Positions 40,783-49,483 of a stretch of 64,000 bases of DNA are shown here, piece by piece. Each line of letters begins with the position of its first letter. Position 1 is the stretch's first letter. The stretch is from Rhizobiaceae bacterium (GTDB lineage Bacteria; Pseudomonadota; Alphaproteobacteria; Rhizobiales; Rhizobiaceae). A program made the position numbers and the translations under genes. The stretch covers positions 196,877 to 260,876 of the forward strand of contig JARGOF010000002.1 of the NCBI GenBank assembly GCA_029212415.1. The letters run 5' to 3'. The notes beneath the pieces are model-generated. The model saw nothing but the letters and a program-made list of their open reading frames with translations. It was not told where the DNA came from and made no database searches.

Positions 40783-41558
40783 CGACGACAAAAGACAAGA
40801 CGGCCGATACAACGGCCCACAATGCACCTGTTGCAACAGGTTGGGGCGGAGCCTTGCGCCGGTTTTTGCCGATCCTGATCATTCTGGCCGGCCTTGGTGC
40901 CGGCTATCTGCTTGGGCTGCATAACTATCTGACCCTTGATGCCCTGGTCGAGCATCGCGATGCCCTCAAGGCCTATGTCGCGGACAATTGGCTTGCCGCC
41001 TGCGTGACCTACACGCTGATCTATGTGATCGCTGTCGCCTTTTCCTTCCCCGCAGCCTCCCTGCTGACGATCTTCGGCGGCTTTCTGCTGGGCTGGTTTG
41101 TCGCAGGCACTTTGACCGCATTTGCCGCGACAATCGGTGCTTCGATCATCTTTCTGGCGGCGCGCACCGCGATGGGCGACTTTCTCAAGCGCCGCGCCGG
41201 GCCGGGTGTCGGCAAATTGGCTGACAGTTTCAGGGACAATGCATTCGGCTTTTTGCTGGTTCTGCGTCTGGCACCGATCTTTCCGTTTTTTGTCATCAAT
41301 ATCGCACCGGCATTCTTCAATGTGCCGCTGCGCACCTATGTGCTCGCCACGTTTCTCGGCATTCTGCCCGGCACCTATGCCTATGCCTATCTGGGGCAGG
41401 GCCTCGACAGTGTCATCCTTTCGGCAGCCCAGGCCGGGCGCGATCTGTCGCTCGGCGATATTGTCACTCCGGAATTGACCATTGCCTTTGCCGCCATGGC
41501 CGCTGTTGCAGCGCTTGCCTTCGTGGTGCGCAAGATTAGCGCTGGTCGGCAGGGCTGA
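40779..41558 (+). CDS. TVP38/TMEM64 (VTT/SNARE-associated) membrane protein
   Basis: 259 aa, hydrophobic, with a N-terminal helix (about 30-48) and the VTT core: FSFPAASLLTIFGGFLLG and LRLAPIFPFFVINIAPAFF are diagnostic (the re-entrant, proline-bearing segments of the DedA/VTT fold). The family is related to lipid scramblases. ATG 40779 follows AGGAG. It is followed at 65 bases by a FAD disulfide reductase, a pairing often seen in proteobacteria; the functional link is not established. Confidence 0.88.
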   Translation: MTTTKDKTADTTAHNAPVATGWGGALRRFLPILIILAGLGAGYLLGLHNYLTLDALVEHRDALKAYVADNWLAACVTYTLIYVIAVAFSFPAASLLTIFGGFLLGWFVAGTLTAFAATIGASIIFLAARTAMGDFLKRRAGPGVGKLADSFRDNAFGFLLVLRLAPIFPFFVINIAPAFFNVPLRTYVLATFLGILPGTYAYAYLGQGLDSVILSAAQAGRDLSLGDIVTPELTIAFAAMAAVAALAFVVRKISAGRQG

Positions 41559-41623
41559 TTTTCCCCTATGATCCGCATCAAACCGTCCCACGACTTGTTC
41601 AGATAAATACATCAGGAAACACC

Positions 41624-43051
41624 ATGACCGAAACGCTTCGTCCGGATATTTGTATTATTGGTGCCGGGTCCGGTGGCCTGAGCGTCGCTGCCGCTGCCGC
41701 TGCCTTTGGTGTTGATGTCGTGTTGATTGAAAAGGGCAAGATGGGCGGTGACTGCCTCAATTACGGCTGTGTTCCCTCCAAGGCGATGATTGCCGCCGGC
41801 AAACATGTCCATGCCATTACCGAGGCACCGCATTTCGGTGTCACCAGCGGTGACATCAAGATCGACTTCAAGAAAGTCCATGCCCATGTGCATGCGGTCA
41901 TCGCTGACATCGCACCCAGTGATTCAGTGGAACGTTATAGCGCCATGGGCGTCAAGGTCATCGAGGCTTCCGCGGCCTTTGTCGATGCTGAAACCGTCGT
42001 CGCTGGCGACTATGAAATCAAGGCCCGGCGCTTTGTAGTGGCCACCGGTTCCTCGGCCTTTGTGCCGCCGATACCCGGTCTTGATCAGGTGGACTATCTG
42101 ACCAATGAGACGCTGTTTGACAGAACCCGGGCAACGCGGCACCTGATTATCGTTGGCGGCGGCCCCATCGGCATGGAAATGGCGCAGGCCCATCGCCGCC
42201 TTGGCGCGCAGGTTACCGTGATCGAGGGTTTCAAGGCCCTGGGCAAGGACGACCCCGAACTGACCGCCATCGTGCTCGACCGCATTCGCGCCGAAGGCGT
42301 CGAGATCCTTGAGGGGGCAACGGTCACCGAAGTCAGGAAACGCGGCAAGACAGGCGTGCGTGTTCTTGTCAAAACCGGTGAAATCGAAACCACCGTGGAT
42401 GGTTCGGATATTCTGGTGGCAACGGGCCGCGCCGCCAATGTTGAAGGCCTGGGGCTCAGCGAAGCGGGCATCGACCATGATCGCAAGGGCATCAAGGTCG
42501 GGGCCAATCTGCGAACATCGAACAAGCGGGTCTATGCCATAGGCGATGTCGCCGGCGGCCTGCAATTTACCCATGTGGCGGGCTATCACGCCGGGCTGGT
42601 GGTGCAGCAGATCCTGTTTCGCCTGCCGGCAAAGGACAAGCCCGGCATCATCCCCTGGGTCACCTTTACCGATCCGGAGCTTTCCCACGTGGGGCTCAAC
42701 GAGGCGGAGGCCCGCAAGAAACATGGCAATATTCATGTCTTGCGCTGGCCCTATGCGGAAAACGACCGGGCGCGCGCCGAACGCAAGACGGAAGGGCTGA
42801 TCAAGCTGGTCACCAGCGCCAAAGGCAAAATACTGGGTGTCTCCATTGTCGGCGCCGGTGCCGGAGAGATGATCAACATGTGGGCGCTGGCCATCACCAA
42901 CGGCATGAAGCTTTCCGATGTGCGTGGCTATGTGCCGCCATACCCAACCATGTCCGAGATTGGAAAGCGCGCTGTCATCTCCTATTATGGGCCGATGACG
43001 CGCAAGCCGTTTGTGCGCAAGCTGATTGGTTTTCTGCGCCGCTTTGGATAG
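41624..43051 (+). CDS. FAD-dependent pyridine nucleotide-disulfide oxidoreductase (MerA/Lpd-like)
   Basis: 475 aa. FAD site GAGSGGLS, redox pair Cys44/Cys49 in GGDCLNYGCVPSK, NAD(P) site GGGPIGME, second FAD motif YAIGDVAGG, and a dimerisation domain. The interface motif that is H-P-T-x-x-E in dihydrolipoamide dehydrogenase reads Y440-PTMSE, so the catalytic His is replaced by Tyr. There is no NmerA heavy-metal domain and no C-terminal Cys pair, so neither classical lipoamide reduction nor mercuric reduction is certain. Likely partner of the upstream VTT protein. RBS CAGGAA. Confidence 0.85.
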   Translation: MTETLRPDICIIGAGSGGLSVAAAAAAFGVDVVLIEKGKMGGDCLNYGCVPSKAMIAAGKHVHAITEAPHFGVTSGDIKIDFKKVHAHVHAVIADIAPSDSVERYSAMGVKVIEASAAFVDAETVVAGDYEIKARRFVVATGSSAFVPPIPGLDQVDYLTNETLFDRTRATRHLIIVGGGPIGMEMAQAHRRLGAQVTVIEGFKALGKDDPELTAIVLDRIRAEGVEILEGATVTEVRKRGKTGVRVLVKTGEIETTVDGSDILVATGRAANVEGLGLSEAGIDHDRKGIKVGANLRTSNKRVYAIGDVAGGLQFTHVAGYHAGLVVQQILFRLPAKDKPGIIPWVTFTDPELSHVGLNEAEARKKHGNIHVLRWPYAENDRARAERKTEGLIKLVTSAKGKILGVSIVGAGAGEMINMWALAITNGMKLSDVRGYVPPYPTMSEIGKRAVISYYGPMTRKPFVRKLIGFLRRFG

Positions 43052-43114
43052 GCTGGGTGCAGCTTTCATCAGCGAAGGCGGCGGCAATCGGCATGATTGC
43101 GGATAGGGCAGACT

Positions 43115-44680
43115 ATGGTGACGGCGCAAAAACACGGCAAACACGACAATGCCCGCAGGGGCAGAGAAGAAAGCCTGTGGCGCAGCCTGTCGGCCAAGCT
43201 TCTGCTGCTGACGGTACTCTTCGTCATGCTGGCAGAGGTGCTGATTTTCGTGCCGTCCGTTGCCAATACGCGCATCCGCTGGCTGGAGGATCGCCTGCGC
43301 ACGGCGGCGGCCGCCAGTCTGGTGGTCGAGGGCTGGGAGGACATGGAGCTCCCCCGGCCCATCCAGGAAGATGCGCTGATGGCAACCGGCACCAAATCCA
43401 TTGCGCTCAAGACCGATGGCATGTCGCGGCTGATTGCCCAGTCCGACATGCCGGCAAAGGTCGATCAGCAATATGATCTGACATCCGTTTCGCCGCTTGC
43501 TGCCATTGGTGACGCCTTTGTCACCCTGTTTTCCCATGGCAGGATGATCCGGGTCTACGGGCCGATCAGTGACAGCGATATGGTCATCGATATCGTCATG
43601 GACGAGGCGCCGCTGCGTGAAGCCATGTTGATCTATGGCCGCAATGTCTTCCTTCTGTCGCTGATCATTTCATTCTTCACCGCAGGGCTGGTCTTTGTGG
43701 CCATCAACACCCTGATGATCCGCCCGATCCGCCGCATGACGGTCAACATGCAGGCCTTTTCCCGCGAGCCCGACAATCCAGAGCGTATTATCAGGCCCCG
43801 CCAGGTCGCCGATGAGTTGGGCCTTGCCGAGCGGCATCTGGAATCGATGCAGCAGGAGTTGCAGAAAACCCTGAAAGAGCAGCAGCGCCTCGCCAATCTC
43901 GGTCTGGCGGTATCCAAGATCAATCACGACATGCGCAATATCCTGGCCTCGGCCCAGCTTCTGTCCGACAGGCTTTCCATGGTGGATGATCCTGTGGTCA
44001 AGCGTTTCGGCCCCAAACTCCTGCGCACCATGGATCGCGCCGTGTCCTACACCGGCGAGGTTCTTGCCTATGGCCGGGCGCGGGAAGCCGAACCGAACCG
44101 CCGGCGGGTGGATTTTGCTTCGCTGGTGGCTGATGTGCGCGATATCCTGATTGTCGATGCCGATTTCCTGCCCGAAAGCGAGACAGGGCCAAGCAATTTT
44201 GCGCAGTCCAGTCTATCCCAGAAGGGACAGATCGATTTCGTCATCGATATTCCGCAGGGCCTGGAACTGGATGTCGACAGCGAGCAGATCTTCCGGGTGG
44301 TGCACAATCTGTGTCGCAACGCTGTGCAGGCGCTGTCCGCAGATGAAGACGACGACCTGGCGGTGATCAAGCGCATCACCGTCTCGGCGGCGCTCTCCAA
44401 CGGCACGGCCATCATCGAAATTGATGATACGGGGCCCGGCATGCCGGCCCGGGCAAGGGAGCATCTGTTCACCGCCTTCCACGGCTCGGCCCGCTCCGGC
44501 GGCACCGGCCTGGGCCTGGCCATCGCCCATGAGCTCGTGCACGCCCATGGCGGCACCATTGCCCTTGTGGACAATCCCGGCTCGGGCACGCGTTTCCGCA
44601 TCACCCTGCCCAACCAGCCCGCCATGGCCGAATGCCTGCCGGGCAAAAGACCGGTGCTGATCAAACAGGCGGGTGCATAG
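43115..44680 (+). CDS. Membrane sensor histidine kinase, orphan
   Basis: 521 aa from ATG 43115 (AGGG upstream; TTG 43097 possible). Helix 1 at about 27-50, a periplasmic domain of about 125 residues, helix 2 at 176-200, a HAMP-like segment, then the phospho-acceptor His271 in KINHDMRN. The ATPase has N box NLCRNAVQAL, G1 DDTGPGMP and G2 SGGTGLGLA. The HDMRN H-box is unusual compared with HExRTP. No response regulator is nearby. The kinase follows the FAD reductase by 63 bases, so it may sense the same condition, by inference. Confidence 0.9.
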   Translation: MVTAQKHGKHDNARRGREESLWRSLSAKLLLLTVLFVMLAEVLIFVPSVANTRIRWLEDRLRTAAAASLVVEGWEDMELPRPIQEDALMATGTKSIALKTDGMSRLIAQSDMPAKVDQQYDLTSVSPLAAIGDAFVTLFSHGRMIRVYGPISDSDMVIDIVMDEAPLREAMLIYGRNVFLLSLIISFFTAGLVFVAINTLMIRPIRRMTVNMQAFSREPDNPERIIRPRQVADELGLAERHLESMQQELQKTLKEQQRLANLGLAVSKINHDMRNILASAQLLSDRLSMVDDPVVKRFGPKLLRTMDRAVSYTGEVLAYGRAREAEPNRRRVDFASLVADVRDILIVDADFLPESETGPSNFAQSSLSQKGQIDFVIDIPQGLELDVDSEQIFRVVHNLCRNAVQALSADEDDDLAVIKRITVSAALSNGTAIIEIDDTGPGMPARAREHLFTAFHGSARSGGTGLGLAIAHELVHAHGGTIALVDNPGSGTRFRITLPNQPAMAECLPGKRPVLIKQAGA

Positions 44681-44684
44681 AACC

Positions 44685-44876
44685 TGTCTTGCTTTGATTG
44701 ATTCACTCTGCCAGTTGTTTTTGGTCAGGATCAATTTGGCTCGCGGCCAGTGGCCGCCCGCTGCGTCACCCGTTTTGTCTGGCGTCTCGAGCGATGGGCG
44801 AGCATCGCCCTTTACCGCCTTCCTGGCGGATCGGCGCACGAGATCACGAACACAGTGATTCAATCAAAGCAAGACA
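44685..44876. repeat. 192-bp element with 24-bp terminal inverted repeats
   Basis: TGTCTTGCTTTGATTGATTCACTC (44685-44708) is repeated in inverted orientation at 44853-44876 with 22 of 24 positions matching. The interior has three further small hairpins, including GCGGCC-AGT-GGCCGC near 44743-44757, and no gene. It starts five bases after the kinase stop codon and ends 160 bases before tRNA-Arg. The architecture is that of a MITE-like or palindromic repeat element. No target duplication was found. Confidence 0.6.
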
Positions 44877-45036
44877 TGCGCCAGCCTGCGCCCGCTGTTT
44901 GGCGAAGCATCAGCGACCTCGTTTCACGGCTCTCGCAAACTTTGTTCGAAAAGCGACAATTTTCGTGCAACTGCGCTTGCATTCCTGCGGTGAAAGGATT
45001 AGTTACCGCCACGCGGCAGGCTTCGCCTCCCGTAAT

Positions 45037-45113
45037 GCGCTCGTAGCTCAGCTGGATAGAGCACTAGACTACGAATCTAGGGGTCGGGAGTTCGAATCTC
45101 TCCGAGCGCACCA
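45037..45113 (+). tRNA. tRNA-Arg (anticodon ACG)
   Basis: Complete cloverleaf read by eye: acceptor GCGCTCG pairs with CGAGCGC; anticodon stem CTAGA/TCTAG with loop CTACGAA, so the anticodon is ACG, normally read after A34 is deaminated to inosine; T loop TTCGAAT; encoded CCA at 45111-45113. It borders an accessory segment (Fic, antitoxin/toxin remnant), fitting a tRNA insertion site, but no second copy of its 3' end was seen in the window. Confidence 0.97.
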
Positions 45114-45286
45114 TTTCTTCAAAGGTCCATACCGGTCGATCCCCGACGCTGTTTCCAATTTCAGTCAGTATAAGTCTGTCCGCATCCATTGAAATTGCGG
45201 CAACGCGCCATTCCGATGCATCAAAGCCTTCACAAACATCTTTCAAATGCATGGCAATGCAGCCGCGGAAGCTGAGCTGCGATCGT

Positions 45287-46408
45287 TCACTTTATGCCAA
45301 TTGCGAGATTGATGCTGTAGCGTGTGTGCCTGCGCTCGCCTGTTCTGTTCAATGCACCCTTGGCGACGAGGTCCTGCAGGTCACGCGTGGCTGTGGCTCG
45401 GGAAGCCCCGGTGATTGCAATATAATTTTCGGCACTCAAGCCGCCTGTGAAGCCAGTGACGCCCTCGCGAAACAGGCGGGCTATGGCCTTTTCCTGACGT
45501 TGATTGAACTGACCTTGGAACTTCTGGTGGAATTTGCCCCTCGCGACGGAGAACTCAACCCTTTCAAGGGTAAAGCGCTGTGCTGCCAGTATCGTCTTGC
45601 CGAAATAGACAAGCCATTGTGTGATCTCGTTTCCCCGCGTGGCAGCTTCAAGCATTTCGTAATAGCGCTTGCGGTGACGTTCGATCGCATGGGCGAGGGC
45701 AATCAGGCTTGGCTCACCCAGGCTCTGCGCAAGGGCTTTTTCGGACAAGGCGCGACCAATACGTCCATTCCCGTCCTCGAAGGGGTGAATGCTTTCAAAA
45801 TGCAGATGCGCCATTGCGGCGCGGGTCAGCGCGGGCAAAGGTGATCTGCCTTCCGGCGCGGTATCGTTGAACCAACCATTAAACACATCCATCTCGCCCG
45901 CGATGTGGTCGGATGGCGGTGCCTCGAAGTGAACCTTCGGATTGTCGAGTCGGCTGGAGACAATCCGCATCGGTTCGGCGTGCTCCCGGTATTTTCCGAT
46001 GGCTTCGATGCGGCGTTCGCCGGACATGACCATCCTGTGCCAGGCAAACAGCATGTGATGATTGAGGGGCCTGGAAAAGTTCAGGTGAATTTCGGCCATC
46101 ATCTCCGTGAGACCACGTTCTGCGGGAGGGATGCGGCGCGCATCCTTGACAAGTTCCAGTCCCAGTTGCTGCCGCAAAGACGATTGAATGCTCTCCCTGT
46201 TGAGATATTCTCCTTCGATGGCGGAGGTCTTCAGTGCGTCTTCGCTGATCAGGTCGATCCGGATCCGGTCCTGTTCGTCAGCGTTAACATGACGGAAAAC
46301 GCCTAGAAATTCCCCTGAACGAAACAGGAATTCCTTTTCCAAGGGCTCCATTTTGCCGTTGTCATAGGTAAAATGTGGCCAGTCTGGTTGCTCCCAGTTC
46401 CACGTCAT
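45287..46408 (-). CDS. Fic-domain protein with N-terminal inhibitory motif and C-terminal HTH
   Basis: 373 aa. The Fic core motif HPFEDGNGRIGR starts at His208. An inhibitory motif of the class II type, T-x3-E-G, is at residues 61-66 (TSAIEG), with Glu65 predicted to block ATP. Order: N-terminal helical region of the DUF4172 type, Fic domain, then a C-terminal winged-helix-like region (FTGGLSAENYIAITGASRATATRDLQDL). Such enzymes AMPylate proteins; the target is not predictable. An inverted repeat just upstream may be its own operator. Confidence 0.9.
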   Translation of the reverse strand: MTWNWEQPDWPHFTYDNGKMEPLEKEFLFRSGEFLGVFRHVNADEQDRIRIDLISEDALKTSAIEGEYLNRESIQSSLRQQLGLELVKDARRIPPAERGLTEMMAEIHLNFSRPLNHHMLFAWHRMVMSGERRIEAIGKYREHAEPMRIVSSRLDNPKVHFEAPPSDHIAGEMDVFNGWFNDTAPEGRSPLPALTRAAMAHLHFESIHPFEDGNGRIGRALSEKALAQSLGEPSLIALAHAIERHRKRYYEMLEAATRGNEITQWLVYFGKTILAAQRFTLERVEFSVARGKFHQKFQGQFNQRQEKAIARLFREGVTGFTGGLSAENYIAITGASRATATRDLQDLVAKGALNRTGERRHTRYSINLAIGIK

Positions 46409-46856
46409 GAGTGATAGAACCTCTTTCTATAACTCATAATTCAACAAATTTTGAGTTATAGCAATTTTGCCATGCCTCACCTGACCCGTTGACTGGGTGC
46501 CCGAGAAGGTCGAGCCAACCTGCGCCCTTTATATCTAGCGTCTGTATAGCCGCCTCGTCATCGCAAACCCCGTTCGCCTGGAGTTCAAGACGCACCTGAT
46601 CGGGGACCAATCTTCCATCATACCCTTCAAGTATATGAAAACCGAAAAGGGACCGGAGCTGACACTCAGGCAAGTTTGGGGTTTTACCAGTGGGACGTTC
46701 GGGCGGTGATGATCGGGATGCAGCTTTTGCGGTCGCTTGGGCGTTTTTGGAGCAGCATCATGGGGGGCGGATAACACGCAATCTGGATTTTTCAGGTGAA
46801 ATGCGCATATGCTCAAAACGTGGTTAAAGGGCACAATTCAAATCAAGGTGCGTTCT
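46409..46856. other. 448-bp region between fic and antitoxin
   Basis: Left edge holds the fic operator candidate (46427-46461). The middle, 46500-46800, has short open frames without family likeness; one, on the plus strand around 46706-46790, has coding-like codons (DRDAAFAVAWAFLEQ) but no start or end I can defend. This may be decayed mobile sequence. Confidence 0.35.
46427..46461. promoter_or_regulatory. Inverted repeat in the fic promoter region
   Basis: CTATAACTCA (46427-46436) and TGAGTTATAG (46452-46461) are perfect ten-base arms with a 15-base AT-rich spacer, 19 bases from the fic start codon. Placement over the expected promoter fits autoregulation by the HTH of the Fic protein. No experimental evidence. 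Confidence 0.55.
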
Positions 46857-47219
46857 ATGGCTCACTACGTAAAACTGGCCGACGAGATCATCGCCGAAAT
46901 ACGCAGGGAATCCAAATTGCATGGCCGCTCTGTTGCTGGACAATTGGCCCATTGGGTCAGGATCGGCCGCACAATGGAGAGATCGAAGGCCTTCGACTGC
47001 AAGCGCATCCGTGATGTTCTCGAAGGCACGCTGTCGCCAGACGCGCTTGCACCTGTTGAGCAGTATGTCTGGTTTGATCAGTTTACAGCGAACATGATCG
47101 CGCCTGGCGAGCAGGAAAAGGCGTTCTATGCAAAGCGCCGCAAACTCGGTCGTGGCGTCGGGATGTCGAAATCTGGCGAACTGGTCTACGAGACAAACGT
47201 CGCTGATGACGCGGGATAA
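46857..47219 (+). CDS. ParD-like antitoxin
   Basis: 120 aa from ATG 46857, six bases after AAGGTG. The first 45 residues (VKLADEIIAEIRRES followed by HGRSVAGQLAHWVRIGR) match the ParD-like antitoxin family, a ribbon-helix-helix type with extended C-terminus that is often followed by a zeta-type kinase toxin. The longer frame to 46809 is less likely. The toxin gene that follows is broken, so this antitoxin looks orphaned. Confidence 0.75.
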   Translation: MAHYVKLADEIIAEIRRESKLHGRSVAGQLAHWVRIGRTMERSKAFDCKRIRDVLEGTLSPDALAPVEQYVWFDQFTANMIAPGEQEKAFYAKRRKLGRGVGMSKSGELVYETNVADDAG

Positions 47220-47369
47220 GAGGCCTACGCTGGTCATGCTCGCCGGGCCGCATGGTTCCGGTCGGTCTCCGCTCCTTGAAACCCGCATTGCGCCCAGATT
47301 TGCGAAACCCTTGTGTGCCTCACTCCTGAATGGGCCTTGAAAATCTACGGAGCTGATCTGCTGGTGTAA
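47206..47369 (+). pseudogene. Zeta-type toxin remnant
   Basis: The frame opens 14 bases inside the antitoxin gene as MTRDKRPTLVMLAGPHGSGR, the start of a zeta toxin/AAA kinase. The Walker A lysine is changed: GPNGSGKST is the norm, here GPHGSGRSP. Similarity continues to TRIAPRFAKP, then a stop at 47338-47340 ends it after 44 codons (family about 190). In another frame, 47314-47369 reads TPEWALKIYGADLLV then stop, like the C-terminus of such toxins, pointing to a large internal deletion with frameshift. Inactive by inference. Confidence 0.7.
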
Positions 47370-47474
47370 TTGATGATTTTGAACCGAGTCTCCTGCCAAC
47401 GCCCCACCGTTTTCGCCTGATCTGGAACCAAAGCCCGCGCCGTTGGTTACCCATGCAAGTAAACAGGAGACGGC

Positions 47475-48851
47475 ATGGCCAGGATCACCACCATCAATCC
47501 CGCGACCGAAGAAAAAATTGAGACCTACGCGCTGATGAGTGAGAGCGAAGCGATCGACCGGGTGGACAAGTGCCATGCGGCATTTCTGCAGTGGCGCAAG
47601 CTGTCTCACCAGGAGCGGGGAGAATATCTGACGCGGATCGCACAGACGCTGCGGGACAATGCCGGTGAACTGGCCGCATTGATGACCAGGGAAACCGGAA
47701 AGCTTCTGAAAGACGGCCATACCGAAGTTGAAATCTGCGCTGCGATCTTTGACTATACCGCGGCCCATGGGCCTGACGCGCTGGCCGATGAGGAGCGCAC
47801 CCATGGTCGGGGTGATAAGCGCGGCGTGGTCAGCTACCAGCCGCTTGGCGTGATCTACTCGATCCAGCCGTGGAACTTTCCGCTGTACCAGCCGGTCCGC
47901 GTGTTGGCCGCCAATCTGATGACCGGCAACGGTTGTGTGCTCAAACACGCCAGCATATGCACCGGATCGGGCCTGCGCCTGCGCGAATTGTGCATTGAGG
48001 CGGGCCTGCCTGAAGACCTGTTTCAGGTCATCCTCATCGACCACGATACCAGCGATACATTGATCGCACACCCCAAGGTGCGCGGCGTGACATTGACGGG
48101 CAGCGACGGGGCCGGACGGCATGTGGGCGCGGTCGCAGCCAGGGCGCTGAAAAAGACTGTGCTCGAGCTGGGCTCCAACGACGCCTATCTTGTGCTGGAG
48201 GATGCCGACATCGAAACGGCGGTCAAATTCTCGGTCATCGGGCGGCTGTACAACAACGGGGAGACCTGTGTTTCGGCCAAACGATTTATCGTCACCGAAA
48301 AGGTCTATGACGCCTTCGTGGACGCCTTTGTTGCCCGGATGAAAGACATCAAACTGGGCGATCCCACTGACGAGGACACGCAACTGGGCCCGCTTTCCAG
48401 CCAGGATCAGTTTGACACGGTCAGGAGCCAGGTCGAAAAAAGCGTCGCCAAGGGCGCTACCATCCTGTGCGGCGGCCAGGCGCCTGAGCGCAAGGGGGCC
48501 TATTACCCGGCCACGGTGCTGGCTGATCTCGCACCGGGCATGCCGGCCTATGATGATGAAATCTTCGGACCTGTTGCTTCGATCATCCGCGCCAGCGATG
48601 ATGAGGATGCCATGCGTCTTGCCAATGAAAGCCGCTACGGTCTGGGCGGCGGCATTTTCTGCCGGGATGAAGAACACGCCCTGAAACTGGCCCGGGACCA
48701 TTTCGACACGGGCATGATCCGCATCAACTCCTTCGGTGCGGCGGATCCCAATATGCCCTTTGGCGGGGTCAAGGATTCGGGCTATGGGCGCGAACACGGC
48801 GGCTTTGGCATGAAGGAATTTGCAAATGCGAAAGCGATTTTTCTGCCATGA
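47475..48851 (+). CDS. NAD(P)-dependent aldehyde dehydrogenase, succinate-semialdehyde type
   Basis: 458 aa aldehyde dehydrogenase. The catalytic Cys is in NNGETCVSAKRF and the general base Glu in LELGSNDAYLV; the start ATTINPATEEKI-like region and the NAD-binding IQPWNFPLYQPVR are typical of the short succinate-semialdehyde branch. Substrate is inferred from this branch only. RBS CAGGAGAC is clear. Overlaps the following GST by four bases, forming a small unit with GST and an NAD-binding protein, perhaps for aldehyde or electrophile detoxification. Confidence 0.88.
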   Translation: MARITTINPATEEKIETYALMSESEAIDRVDKCHAAFLQWRKLSHQERGEYLTRIAQTLRDNAGELAALMTRETGKLLKDGHTEVEICAAIFDYTAAHGPDALADEERTHGRGDKRGVVSYQPLGVIYSIQPWNFPLYQPVRVLAANLMTGNGCVLKHASICTGSGLRLRELCIEAGLPEDLFQVILIDHDTSDTLIAHPKVRGVTLTGSDGAGRHVGAVAARALKKTVLELGSNDAYLVLEDADIETAVKFSVIGRLYNNGETCVSAKRFIVTEKVYDAFVDAFVARMKDIKLGDPTDEDTQLGPLSSQDQFDTVRSQVEKSVAKGATILCGGQAPERKGAYYPATVLADLAPGMPAYDDEIFGPVASIIRASDDEDAMRLANESRYGLGGGIFCRDEEHALKLARDHFDTGMIRINSFGAADPNMPFGGVKDSGYGREHGGFGMKEFANAKAIFLP

Positions 48852-49462
48852 TTACACTGCACGCCCTTCAGTTTTCCCGCGCAACCCGTGTGCTTTGGCT
48901 GCTCAACGACCTTGGGCAGCCCTGCAACCGGATCGATTACCAGCGCACAGCCGAATTTCGCGCGCCTGAGGTTCTGTCCAAGGTTCATCCGCTGGGCAAA
49001 TCACCGGTGATTGAAGACGGGGACGAGATGATTGCGGAATCATCCACCATCCTGCGCTATCTCGATGCGAAATACGGTGACAACAGCCACCAGCCGCCGC
49101 AGGCGACACCGGCTTTCTGGCGGCACGAGGCGCTGTTTGACTATGTCGAATCCTCATTTGCCGAGGTGGCCCTGCAGGCAATCCTGCCGCTTTTCCGCGG
49201 CAAGGATGTGCCGGAAGCGACCAAGGCGGCATTGGACAAACACCTGTCCTATATCGAGCAGGAATTGTCGGAAGGCCCCTTGCTTTGTGGTGAGGATCTG
49301 ACGCTGGCCGATATCCAGATCGCCTATATTCTGGCCCTGCTGGACCGCTTCGCGATGCTGGACGGACACCCGAAAGTCGCGGCCTACTGGCAGAGGTTGC
49401 AAAATCAGCCCGGCTATATCGCAGCGACCGAGGCCGCAGGGCCGATGGCGCCGCCCAAATAA
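48848..49462 (+). CDS. Glutathione S-transferase family protein
   Basis: 204 aa. An N-terminal thioredoxin-like domain with the cis-Pro region GKSPVIED and ESSTIL glutathione-binding pair, then an all-helical C-terminal domain with the N-capping region LTLADIQIAYIL. Active residue near the N-terminus is probably Ser (FSRATRV). Translationally coupled to the aldehyde dehydrogenase by ATGA. Substrate unknown. Confidence 0.88.
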   Translation: MITLHALQFSRATRVLWLLNDLGQPCNRIDYQRTAEFRAPEVLSKVHPLGKSPVIEDGDEMIAESSTILRYLDAKYGDNSHQPPQATPAFWRHEALFDYVESSFAEVALQAILPLFRGKDVPEATKAALDKHLSYIEQELSEGPLLCGEDLTLADIQIAYILALLDRFAMLDGHPKVAAYWQRLQNQPGYIAATEAAGPMAPPK

Positions 49463-49483
49463 CCAAATCAAGGAAATCTATCC

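Noticed and set aside
45091-47470. Integrated island with attL/attR from tRNA-Arg
   Set aside because: The 3' end of tRNA-Arg is not repeated within the window and no integrase gene was found, so only the context suggests insertion.
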